A stretch of DNA of 64,000 nucleotides from Zoroaster sp. YZ-2022. Taxonomy: Eukaryota > Echinodermata > Asteroidea > Forcipulatida > Zoroasteridae. Of the stretch, positions 22,897 to 36,217 are shown piece after piece. The position numbers were made by a program, and so were the translations under genes. Every line of letters starts with the position of its first letter. Position 1 is the first letter of the stretch. Under the pieces are notes generated by a model. The model was not told the origin of the DNA. It made no database searches and saw only the letters and a list, made by a program, of their open reading frames with translations. The DNA is taken from the NCBI GenBank assembly GCA_029582265.1, contig CM055822.1, positions 1,116,001 through 1,180,000 of the forward strand, written 5' to 3'.

Positions 22897-25157
22897 TTAG
22901 TAATTTATCAAAACCTACGTCAGATCGATTTAAAATTTTGCAACAAAAGCTAATAATATTATATTTCATAATATATATACCACAATTAATATGAGTGGCG
23001 AATCATTATATGATTGCATGTATAGTAATATCATATAAAAAAGTGACGAATATCCACGCGCCTAGAACAGAAATAAGTGACGAATTAAAGCGCACGCGCG
23101 ATTGTGAAATTTGACAAATTGACGAATACATTTTAAAATCAAATAGAAACACCACAGACAACATTCTTGCTTGTTTTCTATTTTAATTAAATTGTTCAGT
23201 GAAAGCGCGATTATAGAAATATGTATGGCAACATGCAACGCTTAAAATGCAATTTTTTAATTTTTGTTGTTGTTGTTGTTGTTGCTTATTCGTCGGTGTG
23301 TGAGCTCTGCAATGAGGTATTGTGGACGTAGGTTTAATCCATGAAATGTTATAGAAGAAATGACATGCTTGCCTCGATAGCGCCCTCTACTGAGCGGGAG
23401 CAGTCGCAAGAGGTTGTCTTATTAATTGAACTTATTATCAATTAACCTATTTTGTTTACTTGTCAGCAGAAAAGCAATCTTAATTATAATATTTTTAATC
23501 TTTGGATTGATAAAGGAAAACAAAATACTAGTGCGGGACTTGAACCTGTGACCTCCGGGTTAACATGCCACAACGCTCTATCAACAGTGCCTGTTTGTTG
23601 ACCGGGAGATTGCAGCTTGGAATCCCGCTCTATATAGTAAATTGTTGTATGGTTGTATGGCTGTTTTGATTATATGTTTTGATCTCATTCATTTTAAATG
23701 TTTCCTATATTTAATGTTACTGTGTACGCTCTTATAATTCAAGTGTTGAATGAACATTTTAAAGAGTTCGGTCAGTAAGAACTCTTTATAAAGTTGGAAT
23801 TAACTATAGGTTTTCCCGGTCAATTCAGCAAATAAGCAGCCAATTTCACTTTCATACGTTCATGTTAAAGCGATTCTGCCTCTCCAGTTGTTACTGCGTT
23901 TCGAATTAACAATTCAAGCATTTAATTTCATTTTCAGGCTATGCGAATTCATGTGGCATTATATTCAATTTAGCGTATACGTCGTTCTTTTTAGTAATGC
24001 ACATTCTTCATTCAATTTAGCAGTTAGTTTGACTAGAGATTTTCACTAAAATGTTACTTTCATTTTCGTATAACGGCAATCAATTTCGCAAAATGAGAAT
24101 TCAAAAAAAAAATAAAAGAAACAAATGCAAAAAAGACAACAGAATACGGTTCATATGTTTACTTTAATTCAAACTTAATTTTGTTTTCTTTATTCATGTG
24201 CGTTTCTCGTACACTTTATATACAGCCAATCGGTCTTACTTTGTTTTGTTCATTCTCTGATTAGAATCTTTATTGGTTTTCTGACCTGGGCCTAATTCTG
24301 TAATGCGTTTTTGAAACATTTATGTTATATTGGACTCTTTCATTATAACCTGTTTTTATTGTTTGAGTGTGTCTTTATGATTTTTTATCCTGGTTTCTTA
24401 TTGTCCATTCATTCATTAGTGAACCGTTTTTTATACCTTTAAAAATCTATAGGAAACTAAAGTTAAGCGAATTTTAACAATGTGTCAATTAATTTGCAAA
24501 AATTTCAGAAATGCCTGCCCAATAATGAATTTGAATGACCAAACGCGCCGCGAAAAGCTCCTGCGAAATTTAATGATGTTCGAGTGGATTGTTAAATTGG
24601 ATGGTTAGTTTGTTTAAAACTCTACTCATAAAACGAAATTGAATGGTAATTTTGAGCAGCGTTCAACTTCGCGCGAAACAGAATGACGCGGTGTTTAAAT
24701 TGGCTGCTTATTTGCCGAAATTGACCGTGAAAACATATATTAAAAGTCATGAATTAACATTGATAAAATTAGGCTTATAACTTGACTCCTTGTTAATTTA
24801 ACACTTTCTTTGAGTTGAATTTAACTTTATAAAGTGTTATCACTCACCAAACTCTTAAAAGGTTGATTCAACACTTTAGTTTTAAGAGTGTCGGTTATAG
24901 TTTACAAATGTGAAAATTATACATAACCCTGTGGACATGCAAACATTTTGCCTGTAAGTTCATGTGTAACATGGTAAATAAAAACATTCGTTCAAGGGAT
25001 GTTATGCCTGGTAGTCTGCACAATGTACTACGCTGGTTCATAAATACTATATTTGTATTACTGTTGTATTTTTGTGTGAACAAAATTAAAAAAATTATTT
25101 ATTCAGATCAGTTACATCTAAACCAAAAAAAATTAATTTCTATTAGAACCATTTACA
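22897..25157. other. Intergenic DNA downstream of the aGPCR gene
   Basis: AT-rich sequence without a supported gene. It contains a short GTT run near 23264-23284 and the tRNA-like segment at 23533-23591. No clear polyadenylation signal for the aGPCR gene was found. Confidence 0.6.
23533..23591 (-). repeat. tRNA-like sequence, possibly tRNA-Asn-derived
   Basis: On the minus strand there is GATAGAGCG near the start, a GTTAAC anticodon-loop-like stretch and a B box GGTTCAAGTCC. The acceptor stem does not pair well. A tRNA pseudogene or SINE head is more likely than a functional tRNA. Confidence 0.4.
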
Positions 25158-25433
25158 GGGAAGAAACAACATTGGTAATTACCAGATGATTATCAAATCA
25201 ATACAATATTCTCTAAAAAAAAATTGACTTGGTGTAAATTTGGTTGAAGTATCAATCATCCTGAGAAATTGTGCAATCTGAGGTACCTTCATCTTAGAGA
25301 AAACAGGAACTGTTTTATGTCAATCAAGTTGTAAAAACATAAAAACATATATATATAGATTTTTCTCAAAAACGTGAGCATCTATTGTGATGAAACTTTC
25401 ACGGGATAGTTTTATGGTTTTTTTTGTTGTTGA
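25158..25433. mobile_element. Body of the MITE whose right end seeds the 84-bp array
   Basis: Starts GGGAAGAAACAACATTGG and runs through ATCAATCATCCTGAGAAATT and GAGCATCTATTGTGATGAAA to the first array unit, whose end TATTGTATCTTCCCTT is the approximate inverse of the start. Related copies lie at 18540-18870 and near 28930-29175. Confidence 0.55.
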
Positions 25434-28207
25434 AAACTAGAGGGTTGAATGTACATTACCAAATAGCAATATTGTATCTTCCCTTAAGGAAGTACCACCC
25501 TTGTTTTTGCTAGTTTGAGGCTAGAGGGTTGAATGTACATTACCAAATACCAATATTGTATCTTCCCTTAAGGAAGTACCACCCTTGTTTTTGCTAGTTT
25601 GAGGCTAGAGGGTTGAATGTACATTACCAAATACCAATATTGTATCTTCCCTTAAGGAAGTACCACCCTTGTTTTTGCTAGTTTGAGGCTAGAGGGTTGA
25701 ATGTACATTACCAAATACCAATATTGTATCTTCCCTTAAGGAAGTACCACCCTTGTTTTTGCTAGTTTGAGGCTAGAGGGTTGAATGTACATTACCAAAT
25801 ACCAATATTGTATCTTCCCTTAAGGAAGTACCACCCTTGTTTTTGCTAGTTTGAGGCTAGAGGGTTGAATGTACATTACCAAATAGCAATATTGTATCTT
25901 CCCTTAAGGAAGTACCACCCTTGTTTTTGCTAGTTTGAGGCTAGAGGGTTGAATGTACATTACCAAATACCAATATTGTATCTTCCCTTAAGGAAGTACC
26001 ACCCTTGTTTTTGCTAGTTTGAGGCTAGAGGGTTGAATGTACATTACCAAATAGCACTATTGTATCTTCCTTAAGGAAGTACCACCCTTGTTTTTGCTAG
26101 TTTGAGGCTAGAGGGTTGAATGAACATAACCGAAAAGCAATGTAGTCTATTCACTTAAGGAAGTACCACCCTTGTTTTTGCTAGTTTGAGGCTAGAGGGT
26201 TGAATGTACATTACCAAATACCAATATTGTATCTTCCCTTAAGGAAGTACCACCCTTGTTTTTGCTAGTTTGAGGCTAGAGGGTTGAATGTACATTACCA
26301 AATACCAATATTGTATCTTCCCTTAAGGAAGTACCACCCTTGTTTTTGCTAGTTTGAGGCTAGAGGGTTGAATGTACATTACCAAATACCAATATTGTAT
26401 CTTCCCTTAAGGAAGTACCACCCTTGTTTTTGCTAGTTTGAGGCTAGAGGGTTGAATGTACATTACCAAATACCAATATTGTATCTTCCCTTAAGGAAGT
26501 ACCACCCTTGTTTTTGCTAGTTTGAGGCTAGAGGGTTGAATGTACATTACCAAATACCAATATTGTATCTTCCCTTAAGGAAGTACCACCCTTGTTTTTG
26601 CTAGTTTGAGGCTAGAGGGTTGAATGTACATTACCAAATACCAATATTGTATCTTCCCTTAAGGAAGTACCACCCTTGTTTTTGCTAGTTTGAGGCTAGA
26701 GGGTTGAATGTACATTACCAAATACCAATATTGTATCTTCCCTTAAGGAAGTACCACCCTTGTTTTTGCTAGTTTGAGGCTAGAGGGTTGAATGTACATT
26801 ACCAAATACCAATATTGTATCTTCCCTTAAGGAAGTACCACCCTTGTTTTTGCTAGTTTGAGGCTAGAGGGTTGAATGTACATTACCAAATACCAATATT
26901 GTATCTTCCCTTAAGGAAATACCACCCTTGTTTTTGCTAGTTTGAGGCTAGAGGGTTGAATGTACATTACCAAATAGCAATATTGTATCTTCCTTAAGGA
27001 AGTACCACCCTTGTTTTTGCTAGTTTGAGGCTAGAGGGTTGAATGTACATTACCAAATACCAATATTGTATCTTCCCTTAAGGAAGTACCACCCTTGTTT
27101 TTGCTAGTTTGAGGCTAGAGGGTTGAATGTACATTACCAAATACCAATATTGTATCTTCCCTTAAGGAAATACCACCCTTGTTTTTGCTAGTTTGAGGCT
27201 AGAGGGTTGAATGTACATTACCAAATAGCAATATTGTATCTTCCCTTAAGGAAGTACCACCCTTGTTTTTGCTAGTTTGAGGCTAGAGGGTTGAATGTAC
27301 ATTACCAAATACCAATATTGTATCTTCCCTTCAGGAAGTACCACCCTTGTTTTTGCTAGTTTGAGGCTAGAGGGTTGAATGTACATTACCAAATACCAAT
27401 ATTGTATCTTCCCTTAAGGAAATACCACCCTTGTTTTTGCTAGTTTGAGGCTAGAGGGTTGAATGTACATTACCAAATAGCAATATTGTATCTTCCCTTC
27501 AGGAAGTACCACCCTTGTTTTTGCTAGTTTGAGGCTAGAGGGTTGAATGTACATTACCAAATACCAATATTGTATCTTCCCTTAAGGAAATACCACCCTT
27601 GTTTTTGCTAGTTTGAGGCTAGAGGGTTGAATGTACATTACCAAATAGCAATATTGTATCTTCCCTTAAGGAAGTACCACCCTTGTTTTTGCTAGTTTGA
27701 GGCTAGAGGGTTGAATGTACATTACCAAATACCAATATTGTATCTTCCCTTAAGGAAGTACCACCCTTGTTTTTGCTAGTTTGAGGCTAGAGGGTTGAAT
27801 GTACATTACCAAATAGCAATATTGTATCTTCCCTTAAGGAAGTACCACCCTTGTTTTTGCTAGTTTGAGGCTAGAGGGTTGAATGTACATTACCAAATAG
27901 CAATATTGTATCTTCCCTTAAGGAAGTACCACCCTTGTTTTTGCTAGTTTGAGGCTAGAGGGTTGAATGTACATTACCAAATACCAATATTGTATCTTCC
28001 CTTAAGGAAGTACCACCCTTGTTTTTGCTAGTTTGAGGCTAGAGGGTTGAATGTACATTACCAAATACCAATATTGTATCTTCCCTTAAGGAAGTACCAC
28101 CCTTGTTTTTGCTAGTTTGAGGCTAGAGGGTTGAATGTACATTACCAAATACCAATATTGTATCTTCCCTTAAGGAAGTACCACCCTTGTTTTTGCTAGT
28201 TTGAGGC
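25434..28207. repeat. 84-bp minisatellite, about 33 copies, highly homogeneous
   Basis: The unit contains GAGGGTTGAATGTACATTAC, AATATTGTATCTTCCC, AAGGAAGTACCACCC and GTTTTTGCTAGTTTGAGG. Starts at 25441 and 25525 show the 84-bp period. Most units are identical except for recurring single-base variants: AATAGCAAT or AATACCAAT, AAGGAAGT or AAGGAAAT, and a one-base loss in CTTCCTTAAGG. One unit near 26116-26155 is markedly diverged. There are no spacers, so it is not a CRISPR array. Confidence 0.97.
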
Positions 28208-31200
28208 CAATTTCCAAAAATGTAAATTTTCAATGGAACATTGCTATTTTTACTTGCGGAAAGGATTACAAATGCTTTAAAAGGACATATTTCTTAAAAT
28301 AACAATTTTTAAGCATGGTATTACACTAACTTTGTGCCAAAATTTATTAAGGCACTTATTTACTGTTAAATTACATGTAAGCTTCTGACTGTTATTTTGT
28401 GAAATATCTCATATAGGATATTACTGATAATGCAATTAAAAAAAATAAATTAAAAAATAAATTAAAAAATAAAAATAGGAAATTGCCGGTTAATCAGCTG
28501 AATACACATGTGATACATCTTTAATAGTTTTGATCGTATAGGAAAAGTAAGCACGTGCAAAATATATAAATAGGGACCTATGTATATTTTTTATTTAATC
28601 AAGTTATCAATATGTATGGAATTTATAAACTGTAATCAATATTAAATAAATGTTTAAATCAATATTTATCACTCTTCATGAGACGGATCATTCTCTTTAA
28701 ACTCCTTCAAAACCAGTAAAACCTGAACATGTCCTCCTAACATCTCCAATCAAATAAAACAAATCAATTATGTTTGAATTTCACTAATTATTTGCTTCAG
28801 GAAAAAGAACGTGATGAAAAATGAAACCTGAACTTTGCTCTTTAAATTGGTTAAAACGGAGTTTATGTGTTCATCATTGAAAACTGAAAAAGTCAAATAA
28901 GTTAGCCACTAAAAATAATTGCAGTTGATAAAATAAATGTTTAAAGCAAGTACAATGTAGGCGTATGGCCAAACCAGTCTATGAACGAAAAAGTCGTATA
29001 AATTATTTCACTTGCAAGATTTTGATAAAATAATTTAAAGTTGTCAATACTTGAATGTGGTTTCTATAAGTAACAGTTTTTCTCAAAACTTTGAGCACCT
29101 ATTGTGATATATTTCTTAAACGTTACGTTACTAAATACTAATGTTTTATACCCGGTACCTTTCCTTTTAAGGAAAAGTAAACCTTATTACGTTGTGTCTT
29201 TAACGAGATTGTGGAAATGCATTACATTTTTGTGTTTACATTCTATGTGGAATTTAGGAAAGAAGTCTTTCCTAAGTTCGAACTGGAAAGGTTGATTATT
29301 ATGTCGTACATAATTTATTCTAGAGAAGAACGACACCACCATCATCAGATTTACAATAAGTAATTAGTTCGTTGAATATTGGATTATTTTTGAATTACCT
29401 TACCTTTAATTGTCTTGAAAATGTTTTGGCAGTAAGTACACTCACTGGCCATAAGTATGGCAACACAACTTCTTGAAAGTGCCTGTGTTTTGAAGTCAAT
29501 GTTCTTTTTTACTGTTCTTGCTCGGAAATTATGTAATACACGATCGATGAAATCTGATTAAATGATCATCTCACCTGTTACTGTAAAGTGCTCAGTTTTG
29601 AGCATGTTGCAATACTTTTGGCCAGTGAGTGTACATTATAATTTATATCTGACCATGAATATTACTAAAATCTTTGAGGAAGCAATTTGCAAAATCAACA
29701 TTTGTGCTTTTAAGTTTCAATTGGGTATAATATATACATTTTTCATTCATCTACTGGAATGATCGAACGACACGAATGAATGATTGAAATGATTTCTGAT
29801 CATCTTGGTCAAGAAACGCAATTGGAAACATTTTGCCCTTATTGGAAGTAACGATTCTCAAATATATTTCAATTCCATTTCACATACACAAGACTCCTGC
29901 CAACAAACACTCATTGTAATCTTGAAAAACCAATGTTTTATTTGTGGAACAACCAAATTTAACTGTTATGAAGGAGGTTTATAAGGGGTGCCGATTTGCC
30001 ACCCCTTACTTACTGTGGCTCCTTTTTTGGGAAAAACTGAAAAATTATTTACTAAAAACGACTTATTTCAAAACCAGGAAATTGTACTTGAAAAAATGCG
30101 ATGTTCTTATTTCCAATAAGGAAAACTGTTTCCAACCGCGTTAAGAGAAAAAGTAACAAAATAAGGTAGTATGGGCGTATAGAATACAACATCTAAATCA
30201 ATATTATTACTGACCCATTAAACCTAAGGTGTGTAGGTGAGTCATCATAACACAGGTGCTTAGGCAAAGGCGGGACGGGGGCGAAGGTGGCTGTTTGCCC
30301 CTTTTGCCCATCAGTTTGTTTGTTTTTAAACAACTAAATTGAAACTAAAAATTTGGCCCACTTTGAAAAATATGACCCTTTGACAAATCACCACACAGCT
30401 TTGGTTAACAAAAAATGTCATTCATTTTATACTCAGAAATAAATGTTCAGATTTCCAAATTTAATGAGTTATTCGTTTCATTTTAAATGTTTTAAATTTC
30501 CAACAGAATTATGTGTAAGCCTACGATGAACTATGTAATTTTACTGCAATGATGTAACTACATAAAGCAAGATATCAAGGGCTGTTTGATACCGTCATCA
30601 ACTTATAATTACGCACGAATACATTTCATCCCCGGGTGACTGTGACCAGCCAGACTAACTACTCTGCCAGGCCCCTGTATAATACACCTAATGTTTACCT
30701 TGTTTATTTTCTTTGTATATAAAAGCTTGGCACTTGTACTGCACAGTAGGCCAAGTAAGTTGAACAGCGCCGCCACCGTTGATCACTTTGCGCCCGCTAG
30801 CGTTCTTTAACTGCATAATTTGCATAGGCGGATGATTTTAAACGCACCTCTTAACGACATGGGCGTGAACATTCAGAACATTCTCCACGGCAAGTTCGTA
30901 TCTGTGAGAATGTATTACATTTTGTACATGAAGACATGCACTTTGACCTTGCAGTAGAGAAACTTCATGTAAACTTTATCAATGAGTTAATTAATGTTAA
31001 TTTTAGACAGTGGATTGAATATGCATGATCAATCTGTGAAGCGCCAATCACTTTTGGTCGCACGCACATCTTGTTTACCAGCTTAACCAATTACTTTTGG
31101 TTGCACGCGCATTGTTTACTAGTTTAACCAATCACATATCGGCATGCAGAGCTCATTGCCCCAGTTCATGACTTGGACTGACCCGGTGAAATAACAAAGG

Positions 31201-31249
31201 CGCCGCTTAGTACATGTACATGTACGAGTCCTGTGCGGACATGTTATTG
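28208..31249. other. Intergenic DNA between the 84-bp array and the Gypsy element
   Basis: AT-rich sequence without a convincing gene. It contains a diverged copy of the MITE family near 28930-29175 (GAGCACCTATTGTGATAT) and the small mariner-type MITE at 29439-29631. Short open frames here lack any recognisable domain. Confidence 0.6.
29439..29631. mobile_element. Small mariner-type MITE with TA target duplication
   Basis: Starts CACTCACTGGCCATAAGTAT and ends with the inverted form ATACTTTTGGCCAGTGAGTG, flanked by TA at 29437-29438 and 29632-29633. Length 193 bp with no coding capacity. The ends are of Tc1/mariner type. Confidence 0.85.
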
Positions 31250-31989
31250 CTATTGTGACGAGATAGGGGTGGACCGACACAAGTCTAGTCTCCCTTATGT
31301 TGTTAAGGTCTTTGAACTTCAGTGCAGAAGTAGGTCGGACAAGCTACCGTGCATGTGTGGCGAGGCAGCCAATTGGCGCGCAGTTAGGCAAGCGGCAACC
31401 AATTGAGGGTTGCAGGTTCTTGTCGCTGGGCAGAGGTAGTGAGGCGGCGGCCAATCACGTTGTGGTTGGGCGGGGTCTCACTGCTGTGTCACAGCGTGGG
31501 TTTTGGAGTAAGACAGAGCCGGGCGGCGCGGCAATTTGGCAGTTGCCTATCAGAGCTCCACGGAGGCAGTTGGTTATCAGAACTCTGTAGACGATTGCAG
31601 TCAGCGCTTAGGTGAGTTGCTTGCTTGTATTGTATGCAGGTTAGCCGTTATTGTATGCAGGTTAGTCGTTAATGTCCGACCTGACTTCGCGGGTAGTGAA
31701 GTAGCGACCGAGCACGGCAGATCGTACGGTGATCAGTGTTGTATCGGTACGGGCGATTATTAGGTGTTCGAGCGCACAGCGCGAACACCTATTGTTTTTG
31801 TACTGTTTTTTTTTTGTTTACTTCTTCTTCTCAGTGGCGATCTGTCCGGTAACAAAGGCATCCTTGCTAAGCATATACAGCCTTCAAACTTAACACATAA
31901 ACAGAACATATCAAGCAGACGAAACCGTTTTCTGTGACGTCATGATTACGTCATCAGGTGTCGAATTACGCTAAATCAAAGTTTAATAT

Positions 31990-32285
31990 TTCGAAAAATC
32001 ATATCTCATGAACCACAAAAGATATTTTCACAATCTTTACATCATCTGAAAGATCTTGAATTATGTAATTTTTCGTTTTTAGACGTGACCCCAATCTGAC
32101 CTTTCCTTCCGGTCAAAAACGGAAGTTGAAAATTTCAAAATTTCAAAAAATCATATCTCATGAACCATATAAGATATTTTCACAATCTTTTTATTATCTT
32201 AAAGATCTTGAACTATGTCACATTTCGTTTTCAGACGTGACCCCAATCTGACCTTTCCTTCCGGTCGAAACCGGAAGGTTAAGTG
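31990..32285. repeat. 152-bp tandem dimer inside the nested insertion
   Basis: Two copies of a unit with ATCATATCTCATGAACCA, GATATTTTCACAATCTTT, CAGACGTGACCCCAATCTG or near variant, and CCTTTCCTTCCGGTC start at 31998 and 32150. A weaker relative (GGTCATATCTCATAG, then TCTGACCTTTACTTCCTG) lies near the other end at about 36470-36590. This supports treating 31.7-36.8 kb as one element. Confidence 0.8.
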
Positions 32286-32396
32286 AAACAATATGCTGAA
32301 TTACTATTCCCTGTATGTACGAATAGACATATCGCGTGTGCACAGAATACGTACACACAGCAATATACGGAGTTTAATATTGGCCTACAACGTAAA

Positions 32397-32755
32397 GGCC
32401 TTGTCACACGGGGCAATTTTCGGGCAATTTTCAGGCAATAAAAGTTGCTGGCAATGAGATTGCTCGGAGATTGCCCTGTGGCATTTCATGCAATCCAGTG
32501 GCAATGAGTAGACTAGCTGGCTTTCTACTTTGAGGCAATCTGTCGAGGCAATCTCCAATCACATTGCGTATCAGTAATCACGTGACATTTTATCACAAGC
32601 AAAACATTTTCAGCGGCGGCCATTTAATTCTCGTTTACATGAAAAAATACTGAGGAATTTTGCCGTTCTTATTAACTCCAAAGCAAAATACAAGAAAATA
32701 AAATGGGTTACCGAGAAAGAGGAAAATATAATTGCATTATTAAGAGGTAAGTAGA
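32397..32755. mobile_element. Possible Harbinger-like fragment with a MYB/SANT-like exon
   Basis: CCTTGTCACACGGGGCAA at 32400 resembles ends of PIF/Harbinger elements. About 300 bp downstream, one frame at 32680-32750 gives KYKKIKWVTEKEENIIALL, like the start of a MYB/SANT DNA-binding helix, followed by a GTAAG donor. No matching right end was found, so the assignment is weak. Confidence 0.3.
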
Positions 32756-35021
32756 CATTATTTAGAGGTTTATTGGCCTAGAATGTGCGTTTGTAAAGTA
32801 GGCCTATCGTAAACATAATTATTGCATGCACAATCCAATGGAGGTTCGTGACGGACGAAACTGTTGTACTGCATCTATTTCATGATTTCGTAAAAACTAT
32901 ACTGAGTCTACTCTTTCGCTGTTTTTGCAGTGTACCTACATGATTTTAAGTTTGCATTTTAACTAAGGATAATGACTGAGCATGGATAGATTATTGTCCA
33001 GAAAAAAGTTAAAAAACTGCCATGCAGTCAAAGTCAAAAGAGCATCGTAACTCGCCTACATATATTTATAATGTACAGTACATATACATGTATGCAAATC
33101 CATGTAAATATATACATGTTCGTGTGTTGTTGTCTCTTCTGCAATTCTGCATGTTCTTCGTGTCAGCGAAATATATCCCTAACTCAACCTAAAGAGATGC
33201 TTTTACTTGATTAGTCTGCTAGTTGTAGCCACAAAATTGTCATAGGGGCACCTGTTTTTCTGAGCTAGGTTACATTTGTTGTTTTGTTATTATTAAGCAT
33301 AAAAAGTCTGTCCCTCTATGCTTTAAAGAAAGGTCAGGTCTTATAACATAAACAAAAGATGAAGAGCCTGCATAAAAAAGAAAACTAATAAATGAAGAAA
33401 AAGCTGCAGAGGGATGAGTTAATATGAGTTTTAATTGGAAAATAAACATGCAGGTGTGTTGGTGGACAACATGTGTACACCAATTATAGAGGGCATTCTC
33501 TTACTGGAGTAATACATGTTGGCCTTTCCCCATTCAGAATTTATTTTTTCACAGAATCATTTGAACATTTATTTATATTTTGTATTTTAGCTCTCCAGTA
33601 TGCCGAGTAATTGGAATTAGATGCAATGGCTGGCATCAGTGAGAATCAGTTCAACAGCCTAGAAAGCATCTAAAACACAAGCCCCAAGGTAACCAATAAA
33701 TCTGTGGTACAATTATTGTAAATGTGTGTGTGTGGATGATTGCATTCCTCCTGACTGCCCTATGATCCACTCACATGACCCCACCAACCTACATTGAAGA
33801 TTGTGATTTTTATTTTCAAAAAGCAATTCTTTTAAAACTTTATCCACAATGTTGTATTCTTTCCCAGTGAAAACAGGTCAACTCGTATGCGTGCCAACTC
33901 GTACTATTACCAACTCATACTCATTTTGGTCAACTCGACCCGTAAAAAATTTATTACTGAATATTTACTGGCATGTGTACGGGTTGACATCCGGTTAATT
34001 TAGCTACACTATAGTGTCTATAGTTCCTCATAATACTAGTAGTGCTTATGTCTTGTGTGGTGATGGATGCATTGCAGTTTACTTGATACTAGCACTTAAT
34101 TTTCTCACTAAAGTAGTCCAGAAACAAATATCAGCACATTTATTGAGATAATGAAACAGTCACATCATGGAGGAAGGAAGACGTCACATGTAACTTTCTA
34201 TTCCATTGTAAAACCTAACTTAAAGGCATTGTTCTGAAGGGATCATTTTTCTAAAGTTGCATAAGTTTTCTGAAGTTACATCAATCCATCATCCTGATAA
34301 TAACATATGAGGGCATTCTAAGTTATGTGTGTTTTGTTAGCATGACCCATTATTCTTCGTCCCTCTTTGAAAACATTTAATATTGTTTTTACATGATTAG
34401 TTTATATTTCAGATCATCGGTATCCATTTGTGCTACTGCTACAAGGTGTGTCAGAGTCTGTGTAACTTTGTGATCCAATGGCCAGCATTTGAAGTTTATC
34501 CATTCATCAAAGGAGTTAATGTATGATTCAAATTATTTTATATGGACTTATCCTATCTGTGGCAGTCTTTACCCTCAAGAGAATTGATTTTTAGGACCTC
34601 AAGACATATCTAGGTCTTTCTAGGAATTTCTTTAACATGTTAGAACAAAATTAGTACTGAGGAATTCTTATTATATTTTTGACTGGACCCAAACATCCTC
34701 ACAAAATGTAGTTATTAAGCAATATCTGTTGGTGATCTAGTAAAATGTATATTGCCGACAGTGAATCCCTGGCAGTTGGGCCATATAAACATAGTAAACA
34801 TAACCTCCAATCTTCATTGCATGGGTGTGTCAGCCTTGGAATACCTTTTGCCAGATCACCCAATTAAAGCACTAGTATAAGGGCCCCCTTATACTTGTAT
34901 TATGTTTGCCCTCCCTTCCCTAGTTCTTGGATTCTATAGTGCTGCAATGATAGACCAAAGAATTTTAGAAAACAAATGTGTTGGTTCATCACCAGTGGCA
35001 GTACATGCCATCACTAAGAAC

Positions 35022-36217
35022 TTGGGGAGGGGCAGGCATTATTCCAAAATTACCGATTCCAATGACAACCCGAATGTCACCCATTCTGAACTCACTAAAT
35101 CGTACATACAGAGTGTACATTTATTTTAAATGCAGATTGTTTCTGTTTTCTTGTCAACAAAGGATCATGGTTGGGTTCATTTACACTGAAGTCATTTCAC
35201 TTGTTGCATGTGTAAGACCATGTACACTCATTTCTAGATTGGTTACAAGTAGGTTAAACAGGTCAACAAAGTGGTTTCAATTGATTGTGGGGAGGGAAAT
35301 ATGGAACCACAAAAGTCAAGTCATGAAACCCAACAGACAGTTAAAATAAATATGTATTTCATTGTTTTATTAGCAATTTACAAGCACCCATACAACTCTT
35401 TGATTATTTCAGTGTCTAACAATTTATGTACAAAATGGCATCTGATCTTTATGTTGTAAATCTGTAGTATGGACAGACATTTTGCCAATCATGTGTACAA
35501 CCTTGAAAATGTAAAAATCAATGTAGAATTTGTTTTGAAATTTTATAAATTATTTTGTAATTATTTGCAGATTAGGTGAAAACAAAGACAATTTATAAGC
35601 ATGTCACAATAAGGAGATGCTTGATTACAGTGTCACTATCATTGTCAATTTATCATTACACTTTTTTTTATAAACTTGACCTGAAAGTGAAGTATATTAT
35701 AAATAAAGATCACTCTCAGTATAAAAACATGCAGTCCATCAATTAAATAAATTTTTATACAAGACTTAATACCAATGTTGGCTTCATTTAAATCTAGAAT
35801 TGAAAGGTTTTTCCATAAAAAAATCAAAAGGGCAAGCAATTATCAAATTTGATCTAGTGGATATAATTACATTTAATTTTGTTTGAATTGGGAATTATTT
35901 ACTTTTTGTGGGGGGCAGGGGAAGATGGAAAGCACGGATGCAAGCTTTCTTCCAACTTTATCATGTAGTAGTTATAAGCTTGTTTTCTAATGAAAGGCTA
36001 ATTAGCTGATATCCATACAAGCAACCCCCAGCCAATTTTAATCCAGTTACTATACATGTAGTCCCCTTCTACGCTAAATAAACTTTGTGACTTTATGCCC
36101 ATAATAATGCTGAATAGGTTGATCTGGCTGCCTACAACCCTGGCAAACTATTTTCATATGAGTGATTTTTAATGTTGATTTATCATCGAGCATGGTTTTT
36201 GAAAAGTATGTGTTGGG
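35022..36217 (+). repeat. Repeat copy A, inverted partner at 47594-49174
   Basis: The segment from GGGAGGGGCAGGCATTATTC to TGTGTTGGGCTAGTGTCA matches the reverse complement of 47594-49174 over most of its length, with indels. It includes TGCTTGATTACAGTGTCACT-like and polyadenylation-like ATAAATATGTATTTCATTG stretches. It lies inside the insertion in the Gypsy 5' LTR. No coding domain recognised. Confidence 0.8.

Noticed and set aside
25434..28207. CRISPR-like regular array
   Set aside because: Units are contiguous with no unique spacers, and the context is animal genomic DNA.
31297..31763. Open frames in the LTRs (also at 44462-45100)
   Set aside because: They fall inside both LTR copies, are short and have no domain; chance frames in GC-rich LTR sequence.
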